Positions 23,800 to 32,306 of a stretch of 64,000 bases of DNA are shown piece by piece. Both the position numbers and the translations under genes were made by a program. This DNA comes from DATATV01 sp036268615 (GTDB lineage: Bacteria > Actinomycetota > Actinomycetes > Mycobacteriales > Pseudonocardiaceae). Where the stretch lies: assembly GCA_036268615.1 (NCBI GenBank), contig DATATV010000060.1:62001-126000 (forward strand), written 5' to 3'. Numbering within the stretch: position 1 is the first letter of the stretch; each line of letters opens with the position of its first letter. A model generated the notes under the pieces. It saw only the letters and a program-made list of their open reading frames with translations. It was not told where the DNA came from and searched no databases.

Positions 23800-25215
23800 A
23801 TGACGCTGGTCGCGGGGATCGACTCATCAACCCAGTCGTGCAAGGTCGTGGTGCGCGACGCCGAGTCGGGTGACCTGGTCCGCCAGGGCCAGGCCGCCCA
23901 CCCGGAGGGCACCGAGGTCCATCCGGATGCCTGGTGGACCGCGGCGAACGAGGCGATCGAGGCGGCCGGCGGGCTCTCCGATGTGGCCGCGCTGTCGGTC
24001 GGTGCGCAGCAGCACGGCATGGTCTGCCTGGACGAGCACGGCCAGGTGGTCCGGCCGGCGCTGCTGTGGAACGACCTGCGCTCGGCCTCGGCCGCAGCCG
24101 AACTGATCGGCGAGGCGGGCCCGGGCGAGGCCGGTCGGGAGTTCTGGGCGAAGGCGGTCGGCAGCGTGCCGGCGGCGTCGTTCACCGTCACCAAGCTGCG
24201 CTGGCTGGCCGAGCACGAACCGGCCAACGCGACCCGGACCGCGGCGGTCGCGCTGCCACACGACTGGCTGACCTGGAAACTGGCCGGGGCCGGGCCGCTG
24301 GACACGCTGGTCACCGACCGCAGCGACGCCAGCGGCACCGGCTACTGGTCGCCCGCTGGCGGCGAGTACCGGCGGGATCTGCTGGTCAGCGCGTTGGGTC
24401 ACGATGCGCTGCTGCCCACCGTGCTGCCCCCGACCGGCCAGGCCGGCACGACCGGGGGCGGCGCGCTGCTGGGGGCGGGGGCCGGCGACAACGCGGCCGC
24501 CGCGCTCGGCGTCGGTGCCCGGCGGGGCGACGTGATCGTCTCGGTCGGCACGTCGGGCACGGTGTTCGCGATCTCCGACCTGCCCACCGCGGACGCGTCC
24601 GGCGACATCGCCGGGTTCGCCGACGCGGCCGGGCGGTTCCTGCCGCTGGTCTGCACGCTCAACGCGGCCCGGGTGTTGCAGGCCACCGCGCGCCTGCTCG
24701 GGGTGGACGTGGACGAGTTGGGCCGGCTGGCGCTGTCCGCCGAGTCCGGCGCCGAGGGTCTGGTCGCGGTGCCCTACCTGGAGGGCGAGCGCACGCCGGC
24801 CAAGCCGGACGCGACCGGCGCGGTGCACGGCCTGACGCTGCACAACTCAACCCCGGCCAACCTGGCCAGGGCAGCCGTCGAGGGCATGTTGTGCGGCCTG
24901 GCCGACGGCCTGGACGCGCTGGTCAAGGCGGGTATCGGGCTGCGTCGGGTGGTGCTGATCGGCGGCGGCTCGCGGTCCGAGGCGGTGCGCCGGATCGCGC
25001 CGACGGTGCTCGGCCGGACCGTGCTGGTGCCGCCGGCCGGCGAGTACGTCGCCGACGGCGCGGCCCGGCAGGCAGCCTGGGCGCTGGCCGGCAACGAGCA
25101 TCCGCCCGAATGGTCCACTGTGGACACCCAGGTGTTCGAGGCGCCGGCGGCGCCGGCCGTGCGGGAACGGTACGCGGCGGCCCGGGATCAGGTGCTCAGC
25201 CGACTGCCGGACTGA
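23800..25215 (+). CDS. xylB: Xylulokinase
   Basis: A 471-residue FGGY carbohydrate kinase that phosphorylates D-xylulose for entry into the pentose phosphate pathway. It opens with LVAGIDSSTQSCKVVVRD (phosphate 1 site), has SVGAQQHGMVCLDEHG and LLWNDLRS in the substrate region, GAGDNAAAALG with the catalytic Asp, and VVLIGGGSRSEAVRRI as the adenosine site. ATG 23800 is preceded by AAGGATC and lies ten bases after the xylA stop. Slightly shorter than many xylulokinases but with all core motifs. Confidence 0.95.
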   Translation: MTLVAGIDSSTQSCKVVVRDAESGDLVRQGQAAHPEGTEVHPDAWWTAANEAIEAAGGLSDVAALSVGAQQHGMVCLDEHGQVVRPALLWNDLRSASAAAELIGEAGPGEAGREFWAKAVGSVPAASFTVTKLRWLAEHEPANATRTAAVALPHDWLTWKLAGAGPLDTLVTDRSDASGTGYWSPAGGEYRRDLLVSALGHDALLPTVLPPTGQAGTTGGGALLGAGAGDNAAAALGVGARRGDVIVSVGTSGTVFAISDLPTADASGDIAGFADAAGRFLPLVCTLNAARVLQATARLLGVDVDELGRLALSAESGAEGLVAVPYLEGERTPAKPDATGAVHGLTLHNSTPANLARAAVEGMLCGLADGLDALVKAGIGLRRVVLIGGGSRSEAVRRIAPTVLGRTVLVPPAGEYVADGAARQAAWALAGNEHPPEWSTVDTQVFEAPAAPAVRERYAAARDQVLSRLPD

Positions 25216-25244
25216 CAGCACCAGCCAAAACCGGTCAGACAAGC

Positions 25245-25280
25245 CAATTCCTTGACAGTTGTGACACTGTCAAGGAATTG
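25245..25280. repeat. Perfect 15-bp palindrome after xylB
   Basis: CAATTCCTTGACAGT (25245-25259) and ACTGTCAAGGAATTG (25266-25280) are perfect arms around a 6-base loop, between xylB (30 bases upstream) and the SGNH hydrolase gene (74 bases downstream). It may end xylAB transcription, but the stem is only 40 percent GC in a GC-rich genome, and the core TTGACA/TGTCAA resembles a TetR- or MarR-type operator covering a -35 box. Confidence 0.7.
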
Positions 25281-25353
25281 CTGCCCCCGGGGCCTGGCCA
25301 GGACCGGGCCCGGTTCGCGATGGTGGAGGCCAGCCTCGACAAGGGAGTCGGAC

Positions 25354-26610
25354 ATGGCCGATCAGCCAGCAACCGGGTTCAGCCGGCGGCGGATGCTCGC
25401 CGGGATGGGCGCCGCCACCGCGACCGCCGCCGTCGCGCTGAGTCCGGCGACGGCGCAAGCGGCACCGCGGCCCGGACCGGCGGACGGCTGGGTGGGCACC
25501 TGGGGCACCGCGCCCGCCGACGCGGTCGCCAACACGCCCAACGGCTACCCGAACTACTCGATCCGCAACACGCTGCACGCGAGCATCGGCGGCCGGGCGG
25601 CGCGGGTCCGGCTGTCCAACGCGTTCGGCGCAACGCCGGTGGTGTTCGGGCACGTCACCATCGCGCTCGCGACCGGCCCGAACACGCCGGCCGCGCGGCC
25701 CGGCTCGCTGCGCGACCTGACCTTCGGCGGCCAGCGCTCGATCACCGTGCCCAACGGCGGCGAGGTGCTCTCCGACCCGGCCGAACTGGCCATCCCGACC
25801 GGCGCCGACCTGCTGGTCACCACGTACGTGCCCAGCCCGTCCGGGCCGGTCACCTACCACCCGGACGCCCAGCAGAACTCGTTCTTCGCCACCGACGGGG
25901 ACGTCACCGACAACGTCGACGGGACCGCGTTCACCCAGACCACTCAGGTCTGGCACTACCTCAACGAGGTCGACGTACTGGCGCCGACCGCGCTCGGCTC
26001 GATCGTCGCGTTCGGCGACTCGATCACCGACGGATACCAGTCCACCTTCGGCGCCAACCACCGGTGGCCCGACTTCCTGGCCGCGCGGATCGCCCGCGAG
26101 CCGGCGCACGCCCAGTTCGGCGTGCTCAACGCCGGGATCGGCGGCAACCGGCTGCTGCTGGACGACGGCGGTGACTTCGGGCCCAACGCGCTGTCCCGGT
26201 TCGACCGGGACGTGCTGGCCAAGACCGGTGCCCGGACGATGATCGTGCTGCTGGGCATCAACGACATCCAGCAGACCCCCAACCAGACCGACCCGAACCA
26301 GATCATCGCCGCGCACCGACAGTTGATCTCCCAGGCCAGGGTGCGCGGCCTGCGCGCACTCGGCGGCACCATCACCCCGTTCCAGGGCTGGACCGACTAC
26401 AGCCCGACGCTGGAGGCCACCCGCGCGGCGGTGAACAGCTGGATCCGCACCGGCGGCGGCTACGACGGGGTGGTCGACTTCGACGCGGCGATCCGCGATC
26501 CGGCCGATCCGCAGGCCATGCTGGCCGGCTACGACAGCGGTGATCACCTGCATCCCGATGACGCGGGCTACCAGGCTATGGCCAACGCCATACCGCTGCG
26601 CCTGCTGTGA
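25354..26610 (+). CDS. Secreted SGNH/GDSL hydrolase
   Basis: A 418-residue exported esterase. The start ATG 25354 lies behind GGGAG, and the N-terminus FSRRRMLAGMG followed by an Ala-rich hydrophobic run is a twin-arginine signal, so the protein probably folds before export. An N-terminal beta domain (to about residue 205) precedes the SGNH domain: GDSITDG with the nucleophile Ser near residue 221, GIGGN, GINDI and the DHLHPDDAGY block with catalytic Asp and His. The family hydrolyses acyl or acetyl esters, for example on xylan or other polysaccharides; xylAB next door makes a hemicellulose role plausible. Confidence 0.85.
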   Translation: MADQPATGFSRRRMLAGMGAATATAAVALSPATAQAAPRPGPADGWVGTWGTAPADAVANTPNGYPNYSIRNTLHASIGGRAARVRLSNAFGATPVVFGHVTIALATGPNTPAARPGSLRDLTFGGQRSITVPNGGEVLSDPAELAIPTGADLLVTTYVPSPSGPVTYHPDAQQNSFFATDGDVTDNVDGTAFTQTTQVWHYLNEVDVLAPTALGSIVAFGDSITDGYQSTFGANHRWPDFLAARIAREPAHAQFGVLNAGIGGNRLLLDDGGDFGPNALSRFDRDVLAKTGARTMIVLLGINDIQQTPNQTDPNQIIAAHRQLISQARVRGLRALGGTITPFQGWTDYSPTLEATRAAVNSWIRTGGGYDGVVDFDAAIRDPADPQAMLAGYDSGDHLHPDDAGYQAMANAIPLRLL

Positions 26611-26646
26611 GTCGATAACCGGATGCCGAGTGCGTCGGTGACCACC

Positions 26647-26652
26647 TAAAAT
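26647..26652 (+). promoter_or_regulatory. -10 element of the hrpA gene
   Basis: TAAAAT lies ten bases before ATG 26662 and no Shine-Dalgarno is present, so the hrpA transcript would start within about two bases of the start codon (leaderless or nearly so). No convincing -35 box is visible. Confidence 0.5.
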
Positions 26653-26661
26653 GGTCACTGT

Positions 26662-29600
26662 ATGTCCACTCCCCCGCTGACCGGCCAGCTCGATGACCTG
26701 ACGAAGCGCCTCCCCGAGCTGATGACGCGGGACGAGCGCCGACTGGGACGTCGCCTGGAAGGCATTCGCAAAGTCCGCGACCCGCAGGCCCGGGTCAAGA
26801 TCATCGAGCAGATCGCCGCCGAGGCCGAGCGCGCGTACCAGAAGGTGACCCGGCGCGAGGCCGGGCTGCCGGCCATCAGCTACCCCGAGGCGCTGCCGGT
26901 CAGCCAGAAGAAGGACGACCTGCTGGCCGCCATCCGGGACAACCAGGTGGTGATCGTGGCCGGCGAGACCGGCTCGGGCAAGACCACCCAGCTGCCCAAG
27001 ATCTGCCTTGAGCTGGGTCGCGGCGTGCGCGGCCTGATCGGGCACACCCAGCCCCGCCGAATCGCCGCCCGCACGGTCGCCGAGCGGATCGCCGACGAGT
27101 TGGGCGGCACGGTCGGTGAGACGGTCGGCTACCAGGTCCGGTTCAACGAGCAGGTGTCCGATCAGACGATGGTCAAGCTGATGACCGACGGCATCCTGCT
27201 CGCCGAGATCCAGTCCGACCGGATGCTCTACCAGTACGACACGCTGATCATCGACGAGGCGCACGAGCGCAGCCTCAACATCGACTTCATCCTCGGTTAT
27301 CTCAACCAGCTGCTACCCCGCCGCCCCGACCTCAAGGTCATCATCACCTCGGCGACCATCGACCCGGAACGGTTCGCCCGGCACTTCGCCCGCGACGGCG
27401 TGCCCGCGCCGATCGTCGAGGTGTCCGGCCGGACGTACCCGGTGGAGATCCGCTACCGGCCGGTCGTCGACCCGGACGACCCGAACGCCGACCAGGACCG
27501 GGACCAGCCGCAGGCCATCTGCGACGCGGTCGCCGAACTGATCACCGGGGGACCGGGCGACATCCTGGTGTTCTGCAGCGGCGAGCGGGAGATCCGGGAC
27601 GCGGCCGACGCGGTGACCAGGATGGAGCTGCGGGACACCGAGGTCACCCCGCTGTTCGCCCGGCTGTCCTCGGCCGACCAGCACCTGGTCTTCCAGCCGC
27701 ACCGCGGCCGGCGGATCGTGCTGGCCACCAACATCGCCGAGACCTCGCTGACCGTGCCGGGCATCAAGTACGTCATCGACCCGGGCACCGCGCGCATCTC
27801 CCGGTACAGCCACCGGCTGAAGGTGCAACGGCTGCCCATCGAGTCGATCTCGCAGGCCTCGGCCAACCAGCGGTCCGGCCGGTGCGGCCGTACGTCCGAC
27901 GGCATCTGCCTGCGGCTCTACCCCGAGGACGACTTCGACGCCCGCCCGGAGTTCACCGATCCGGAGATCCTGCGCACCAATCTGGCGTCGGTCATCCTGC
28001 AGATGACCGCGATCGGCCTTGGCGACATCGCCGCGTTCCCGTTCATCGACCCGCCGGACAAGCGGCAGATCGCTGATGGCGTGCAGTTGTTGCAGGAGAT
28101 CAACGCGCTGGACCCGACGGACCAGAAGCTCACCCCGGCGGGCCGCAAGCTGGCCCAGCTGCCGATCGACCCCCGGCTGGGCCGGATGGTGCTGGAGGCC
28201 GAACGCAACGGCTGCCTGCGCGAGGTGCTGGTCATCGCGTCCGCACTGTCCATTCAGGACCCACGGGAGCGACCAAGTGACCAGGAGCCGGCTGCCGACC
28301 AGCAGCACGCCCGGTTCCGCGACCCGGAGTCGGACTTCCTGAGCTTCCTCAACCTGTGGAACTACCTGCGCGAGCAGCAGCGTGAGCTGTCCTCCAGCCG
28401 GTTCCGCAAGCTGTGCAAGTCGGAGTTCCTGAACTACCTGCGGGTCCGCGAGTGGCAGGACCTGCACGGCCAGCTCCGTCAGATCGCCACCAACCTCGGG
28501 CTGGTCGGCAACACCGAGCCGGCCGAGCCGCAGCGGGTGCACCAGTCGCTGCTGGCCGGCCTGCTCTCGCACATCGGCCTGAAGGAGGGCCCGAAGAACG
28601 ACTATCTCGGCGCGCGCAACGCGAAGTTCGCGGTGTTCCCGGGGTCTGCGCTGTTCAAGAAGCCGCCGCGCTGGGTGATGGCCGCCGAACTGGTGGAGAC
28701 CTCCCGGCTGTGGGCGCGGGTGAACGCGAAGATCGAACCGGAGTGGATCGAGCGGCTGGCCGAGCACCTGGTCCGGCGCACCTACAGCGAGCCGCACTGG
28801 GACGAGCAGTCCGGCGCGGTGCTCGCGTTGGAGAAGGTGACGCTCTACGGCATCCCGATCGTGGTGTCCCGGCGGATCAACTACGGCCGGGTGGACCGTG
28901 AGCTGAGCCGGGACCTGTTCCTCCGGCACGCGCTGGTGCAGGGCGAATGGCAGACCCGGCACCGGTTCTACCACCGCAACAAGGCGCTGCTGGCCGAGAT
29001 CGCCGAGCTGGAGAACCGGGCCCGACGGCGCGACATCCTGGTCGACGAGGACACCCTGTTCGACTTCTACGACCAGCGTGTCGGGCCGGACGTGGTGTCC
29101 ACCCGGCACTTCGACAGCTGGTGGAAGAAGACCTTGTCCGACCAGCCGGACCTGCTCACCTTCACCCGGGACATGCTGATCCGGCCGGTCGACCAGGAGG
29201 TCGGCGAGGCCGAGTATCCCGACGCGTGGCAGCAGGAAGGCGTGCCGCTGCGACTGTCCTACAAGTTCGAGCCCGGCACGGTCACCGACGGCGTGACCGT
29301 GGACGTGCCGCTCGCGGTGCTCAACCGGGTGCGCGGCGACCAGTTCGACTGGCAGGTGCCGGGCCTGCGCGAAGAACTGATCGCGTCGTTGATCAAGTCG
29401 CTGCGCAAGCCGTTGCGCCGCAACTTCGTGCCGGCGCCGGACTTCGCGCGGGCGGTGCTGGCCGCGCTGGACGACCGACCAGACCAGACCTGGCGGGACG
29501 GTTCGCTGGTGGACGCGGTCGGTGCCGAGCTGACCAAGCTGACCGGCGTTCTGGTGCCGAGGGACGCCTGGCGCACGGACACACTGCCGGACTACCTGAA

Positions 29601-30591
29601 GGTCACCTTCCGCATCGTCGACGACAAGAACAAGCAGGTCGCCGAGGGCAAGGACCTCGACGCGCTGAAGGACCGGCTGGCCAGCCGGATGCGCGCGACG
29701 CTCACCGAGGCGGGCGGCGACCTGGCCAAGGAAGGTCTGCACGACTGGACGTTCGACACGCTGCCGCGCACGCATCGGCAGGAGGTGTCCGGCTATCCGG
29801 TGCTGGCCTATCCGGCGTTGGTGGACACCGGGGACAGCGTGGCGATCCGGCTGTTCGACACCGCTGCCGAGGCGGAGCGGGCGATGCGGGCCGGCACTCG
29901 TCGGTTGTTGCTGCTCACCGTGCCGTCGCCGGTCAAACCGGTGGTGCGCGGTCTGTCCAATTCGGACAAACTGACACTGGGGCGCAATCCGCACGGCGGG
30001 GTTGCCGAGTTGCTGGCCGACTGTGTCGCCGCTTCGGTGGATGCCCTGGTTTCGGAACACGGTGGGCCGGCGTGGCGGAAATCGGACTTCGAGCGGCTCC
30101 GGACCGTGGTTCGGACCGAGTTGCCTTCGAGGACGTCGACGGTGGTCGGTCGGGTTCGGGATGTGCTGGGGGCTGCGCAGGATGTCGAGGTCCGGCTGGC
30201 GAATCTGCCCGCCTTCGTGCCGAAGGACCTGGTTGCCGATGCGCGTGGGCAGCTCACCGGGTTGGTGTATCCGGGGTTCGTGACCGCTACCGGTGTTGGT
30301 CGGCTGAATGACCTGCGGCGGTATCTGCGGGCGCTGGAGCACCGGGTGGAGAAGTTGCCGGAGAATCCCCGGCGGGACGCCGAGTGGTTGCGGGGCATTC
30401 AGGCCATGGAGGAGGAGTACCGGCAGCTGTTGTCCTCCTTGCCCAAGTCCCAGGTCGGCAGTGATGCCGTGGTCGAGATTCGGTGGATGATCGAGGAGCT
30501 GCGGGTTTCCTACTTCGCCCAGACCATCCGGACGGCCTATCCGGTGTCGGAGAAGCGGATCATCAAGGCTATGGACGCGCTCCAGCAGTAG
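26662..30591 (+). CDS. hrpA: ATP-dependent RNA helicase HrpA
   Basis: A 1309-residue DEAH-box helicase, the full length of bacterial HrpA. Helicase motifs in order: GETGSGKTTQ (Walker A, near residue 101), TQPRRIAART, DEAH near residue 197, ITSATIDPERF, FCSGEREIRD, ATNIAETSLT and QRSGRCGR. A winged-helix/ratchet region follows, and the C-terminal 600 residues match the HrpA-specific DUF3418 region. HrpA unwinds structured RNA and has been linked to mRNA processing and ribosome rescue in E. coli. The last 650 bases use noticeably more G and T and less C in third positions. It overlaps the opposite EamA gene by 23 bases. Confidence 0.95.
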   Translation: MSTPPLTGQLDDLTKRLPELMTRDERRLGRRLEGIRKVRDPQARVKIIEQIAAEAERAYQKVTRREAGLPAISYPEALPVSQKKDDLLAAIRDNQVVIVAGETGSGKTTQLPKICLELGRGVRGLIGHTQPRRIAARTVAERIADELGGTVGETVGYQVRFNEQVSDQTMVKLMTDGILLAEIQSDRMLYQYDTLIIDEAHERSLNIDFILGYLNQLLPRRPDLKVIITSATIDPERFARHFARDGVPAPIVEVSGRTYPVEIRYRPVVDPDDPNADQDRDQPQAICDAVAELITGGPGDILVFCSGEREIRDAADAVTRMELRDTEVTPLFARLSSADQHLVFQPHRGRRIVLATNIAETSLTVPGIKYVIDPGTARISRYSHRLKVQRLPIESISQASANQRSGRCGRTSDGICLRLYPEDDFDARPEFTDPEILRTNLASVILQMTAIGLGDIAAFPFIDPPDKRQIADGVQLLQEINALDPTDQKLTPAGRKLAQLPIDPRLGRMVLEAERNGCLREVLVIASALSIQDPRERPSDQEPAADQQHARFRDPESDFLSFLNLWNYLREQQRELSSSRFRKLCKSEFLNYLRVREWQDLHGQLRQIATNLGLVGNTEPAEPQRVHQSLLAGLLSHIGLKEGPKNDYLGARNAKFAVFPGSALFKKPPRWVMAAELVETSRLWARVNAKIEPEWIERLAEHLVRRTYSEPHWDEQSGAVLALEKVTLYGIPIVVSRRINYGRVDRELSRDLFLRHALVQGEWQTRHRFYHRNKALLAEIAELENRARRRDILVDEDTLFDFYDQRVGPDVVSTRHFDSWWKKTLSDQPDLLTFTRDMLIRPVDQEVGEAEYPDAWQQEGVPLRLSYKFEPGTVTDGVTVDVPLAVLNRVRGDQFDWQVPGLREELIASLIKSLRKPLRRNFVPAPDFARAVLAALDDRPDQTWRDGSLVDAVGAELTKLTGVLVPRDAWRTDTLPDYLKVTFRIVDDKNKQVAEGKDLDALKDRLASRMRATLTEAGGDLAKEGLHDWTFDTLPRTHRQEVSGYPVLAYPALVDTGDSVAIRLFDTAAEAERAMRAGTRRLLLLTVPSPVKPVVRGLSNSDKLTLGRNPHGGVAELLADCVAASVDALVSEHGGPAWRKSDFERLRTVVRTELPSRTSTVVGRVRDVLGAAQDVEVRLANLPAFVPKDLVADARGQLTGLVYPGFVTATGVGRLNDLRRYLRALEHRVEKLPENPRRDAEWLRGIQAMEEEYRQLLSSLPKSQVGSDAVVEIRWMIEELRVSYFAQTIRTAYPVSEKRIIKAMDALQQ

Positions 30592-31465
30592 CCAGCGAGT
30601 CGACCCGATGCCGAGGGGCGGGTGCTTCCTGGAGTTCGGCGAGCAGCGGGGACCGGGACAGCAGGATCGCGCCGGTGGCGAGCAGGGCCACGCCGAGCGC
30701 GGCGGCGAACAGCCACCAACCGGTGCGGACCTGCTCGTGGAAGGCAGCGACGCCCCAGACCGTGGCCACCAGCGGGTTGGCCAGGGTGATCCCTGGTTGG
30801 GAGGCGACCAGCCGACCGGCTCGTAGGGCGTGTTGGAGTAGTACGAAGGCGGCGGCGCTCACCGCCACGGCTGCCCAGGTCTGCCAGGTCGTCGGCACCT
30901 CGGCCAGGCCCACCGCGGTCGCGGGCTTGACCAGGACGGCGACCAGCCCGGCGGTCATTCCGGCGGCGGTCCCCGCCGACGCCGTTCTCGCTCCGGCACC
31001 GCTTCGCCGACCGACCACCAGGACGGCGACGATCGCCGACGCGGTGATCGTCAGACCCACCGACCAGGTGGTCGCCGGGAGCGCGGCCGCACTGCCGCCG
31101 TGTGGGGCGAGAGCGACCAACACGACCATGACCCCGGCCGTCATCGCGGCAACCGCCGACCACTCACGAGAGTGCAGGTGACCGCCGAGGATCAGGCGGG
31201 ACAGAATCAGGCTGAACGGCAACTCCAGGACGACCAGGACCTGCACCATCGACACCGGGCCGTTGGCCAGGGCGAGTACCTGCAGACAGAACTCGACTGC
31301 CAACGCGGCGATGCCGACGGCCCAGAGCGGTCTGTGCCGGAGCAAGGAGAACAGGAGTCCTGGCGAGAGGACCCGGTGGGTCGGCCCGTCCTGCATGGCC
31401 TTGCGGAGCAGGACCAACGCCAGGGCCCCGACGGCCGTGGCCAGCAGGACCAGCAGGACAGCCAC
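30569..31465 (-). CDS. EamA/DMT family transporter
   Basis: A 298-residue integral membrane protein with about ten hydrophobic helices, in two similar halves as expected for the drug/metabolite transporter superfamily. GTG 31465 is chosen as start because TM1 (VAVLLVLLATAVGALALVLL) begins there; the frame remains open upstream to 31639, but that extension would run through a repeat element. QPGITLANPLVATVWGV near TM9 is a typical EamA block. Such carriers export or import small metabolites; substrate unknown. It converges on hrpA with a 23-base overlap. Confidence 0.75.
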   Translation of the reverse strand: MAVLLVLLATAVGALALVLLRKAMQDGPTHRVLSPGLLFSLLRHRPLWAVGIAALAVEFCLQVLALANGPVSMVQVLVVLELPFSLILSRLILGGHLHSREWSAVAAMTAGVMVVLVALAPHGGSAAALPATTWSVGLTITASAIVAVLVVGRRSGAGARTASAGTAAGMTAGLVAVLVKPATAVGLAEVPTTWQTWAAVAVSAAAFVLLQHALRAGRLVASQPGITLANPLVATVWGVAAFHEQVRTGWWLFAAALGVALLATGAILLSRSPLLAELQEAPAPRHRVDSLATAGARP

Positions 31466-31561
31466 GCTCGGAGTCCGTTCTCTCGATCGTTCCTCGGTTC
31501 GGTTGACGGTAGCGAAGTTGTGGCCTTCGATGGGGCTGACAGTTCTTACGAGAGTGTGTGC

Positions 31562-31615
31562 GGCCCTGCCGCGCCAGCGGCGCGGGAGGGCCAGGAGCGA
31601 AGCGACCCCTGTGCC
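31562..31615. repeat. Intergenic repeat, copy 1 (hairpin plus GGAGCGAAGCGACCC tail)
   Basis: A compact hairpin, GGCCCT-n-CCGCGCC-agc-GGCGCGG-n-AGGGCC (31562-31592), is followed directly by AGGAGCGAAGCGACCCC and then GTGCC (31593-31615). The same arrangement recurs in the same direction at 32239-32290, on the other side of the DHFR-like gene. Confidence 0.7.
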
Positions 31616-31694
31616 GCTGGATGAGGACTGCGCCACCAAAGGTGCACGCCACGCACTCGACTCCCGGCGTCGATGTCAACCGGAGGTGGCGGCC

Positions 31695-32231
31695 ATGCGA
31701 AAGATCGTCGTCTACGAGATGTTGTCCCTCGACGGCGTTGCCCAGGACCCCGAGACGTTCTTCACCGCCTGGGATGACGAGATGGAGGCCAACCTCGTCG
31801 CCGTGATCGCGACGCAGGACGCGGTCATCCTCGGTCGGCGCAGCTACGACGAGTGGGCGACTTTCTGGCCGAGCAGCACGATCCAGCCATTCGCGGACTT
31901 CATCAACGGGGTCGCGAAGTACGTCGCGACCTCGGCGTCGCTCGACGGGGAGTGGGCCAACGCGACCGCTGTCGACGGCGGCCTGGTCGAGTTCGTGCAA
32001 GATCTGAAGGACCGGCCCGGAGGCGACATCGGCGTCCACGCCAGCATCTCGCTCGCGCAGGCTCTGCTCGCGGCGGGCGTCGTCGACGAACTCCGGCTGG
32101 TGATCGCGCCGACGGTCGCCGGCCACGGGAAAAGGCTGCTCGACGGGCTGCCGGCGATCCGGCTCGACCCGATCCGGACCGCAACCTCGCCCACCGGCCA
32201 CCTACTCGTCGACTACCGCGTGGTCAGCTGA
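31695..32231 (+). CDS. Dihydrofolate reductase-like protein (RibD C-terminal family)
   Basis: A 178-residue protein with ATG 31695 behind CGGAGG. It has the fold signatures of the DHFR/RibD reductase family: KIVVYEMLSLDGVAQDPE at the N-terminus, VILGRRSYDEW as the NADPH-phosphate block, IGVHASISLAQALL and DELRLVIAPTVAGHGKRL near the end. Actinobacteria have many such stand-alone proteins; most are unlikely to reduce dihydrofolate and their substrates are unknown. The gene sits alone between two direct copies of an intergenic repeat, about 675 bases apart, which may mean that it arrived or can be lost as a unit. Confidence 0.85.
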   Translation: MRKIVVYEMLSLDGVAQDPETFFTAWDDEMEANLVAVIATQDAVILGRRSYDEWATFWPSSTIQPFADFINGVAKYVATSASLDGEWANATAVDGGLVEFVQDLKDRPGGDIGVHASISLAQALLAAGVVDELRLVIAPTVAGHGKRLLDGLPAIRLDPIRTATSPTGHLLVDYRVVS

Positions 32232-32238
32232 CGGCCAC

Positions 32239-32290
32239 GCCATGTCGCGCCAGCGACACTCCATGGCAAGGAGCGAAGCGACCCCGTGCC
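32239..32290. repeat. Intergenic repeat, copy 2
   Basis: TGTCGC-gcca-GCGACA inside outer GCCA/TGGC arms (32239-32267), then AAGGAGCGAAGCGACCCC and GTGCC (32268-32290). It shares the CGCGCCAGCG hairpin tip and the tail with copy 1 at 31562-31615, while the outer arms differ but each remain self-complementary. It begins eight bases after the DHFR-like stop. Confidence 0.7.
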
Positions 32291-32306
32291 AACGAGCTGC
32301 CGTTGA

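Noticed and set aside
27313..30342. 1009-codon open frame opposite hrpA
   Set aside because: Antisense shadow; His/Arg/Gln/Val-rich product without motifs, while hrpA on the other strand is complete.
31466..31639. 58-codon N-terminal extension of the EamA transporter
   Set aside because: It would translate through the repeat element, adds a hydrophilic region not usual in this family, and GTG 31465 sits exactly at the first membrane helix.
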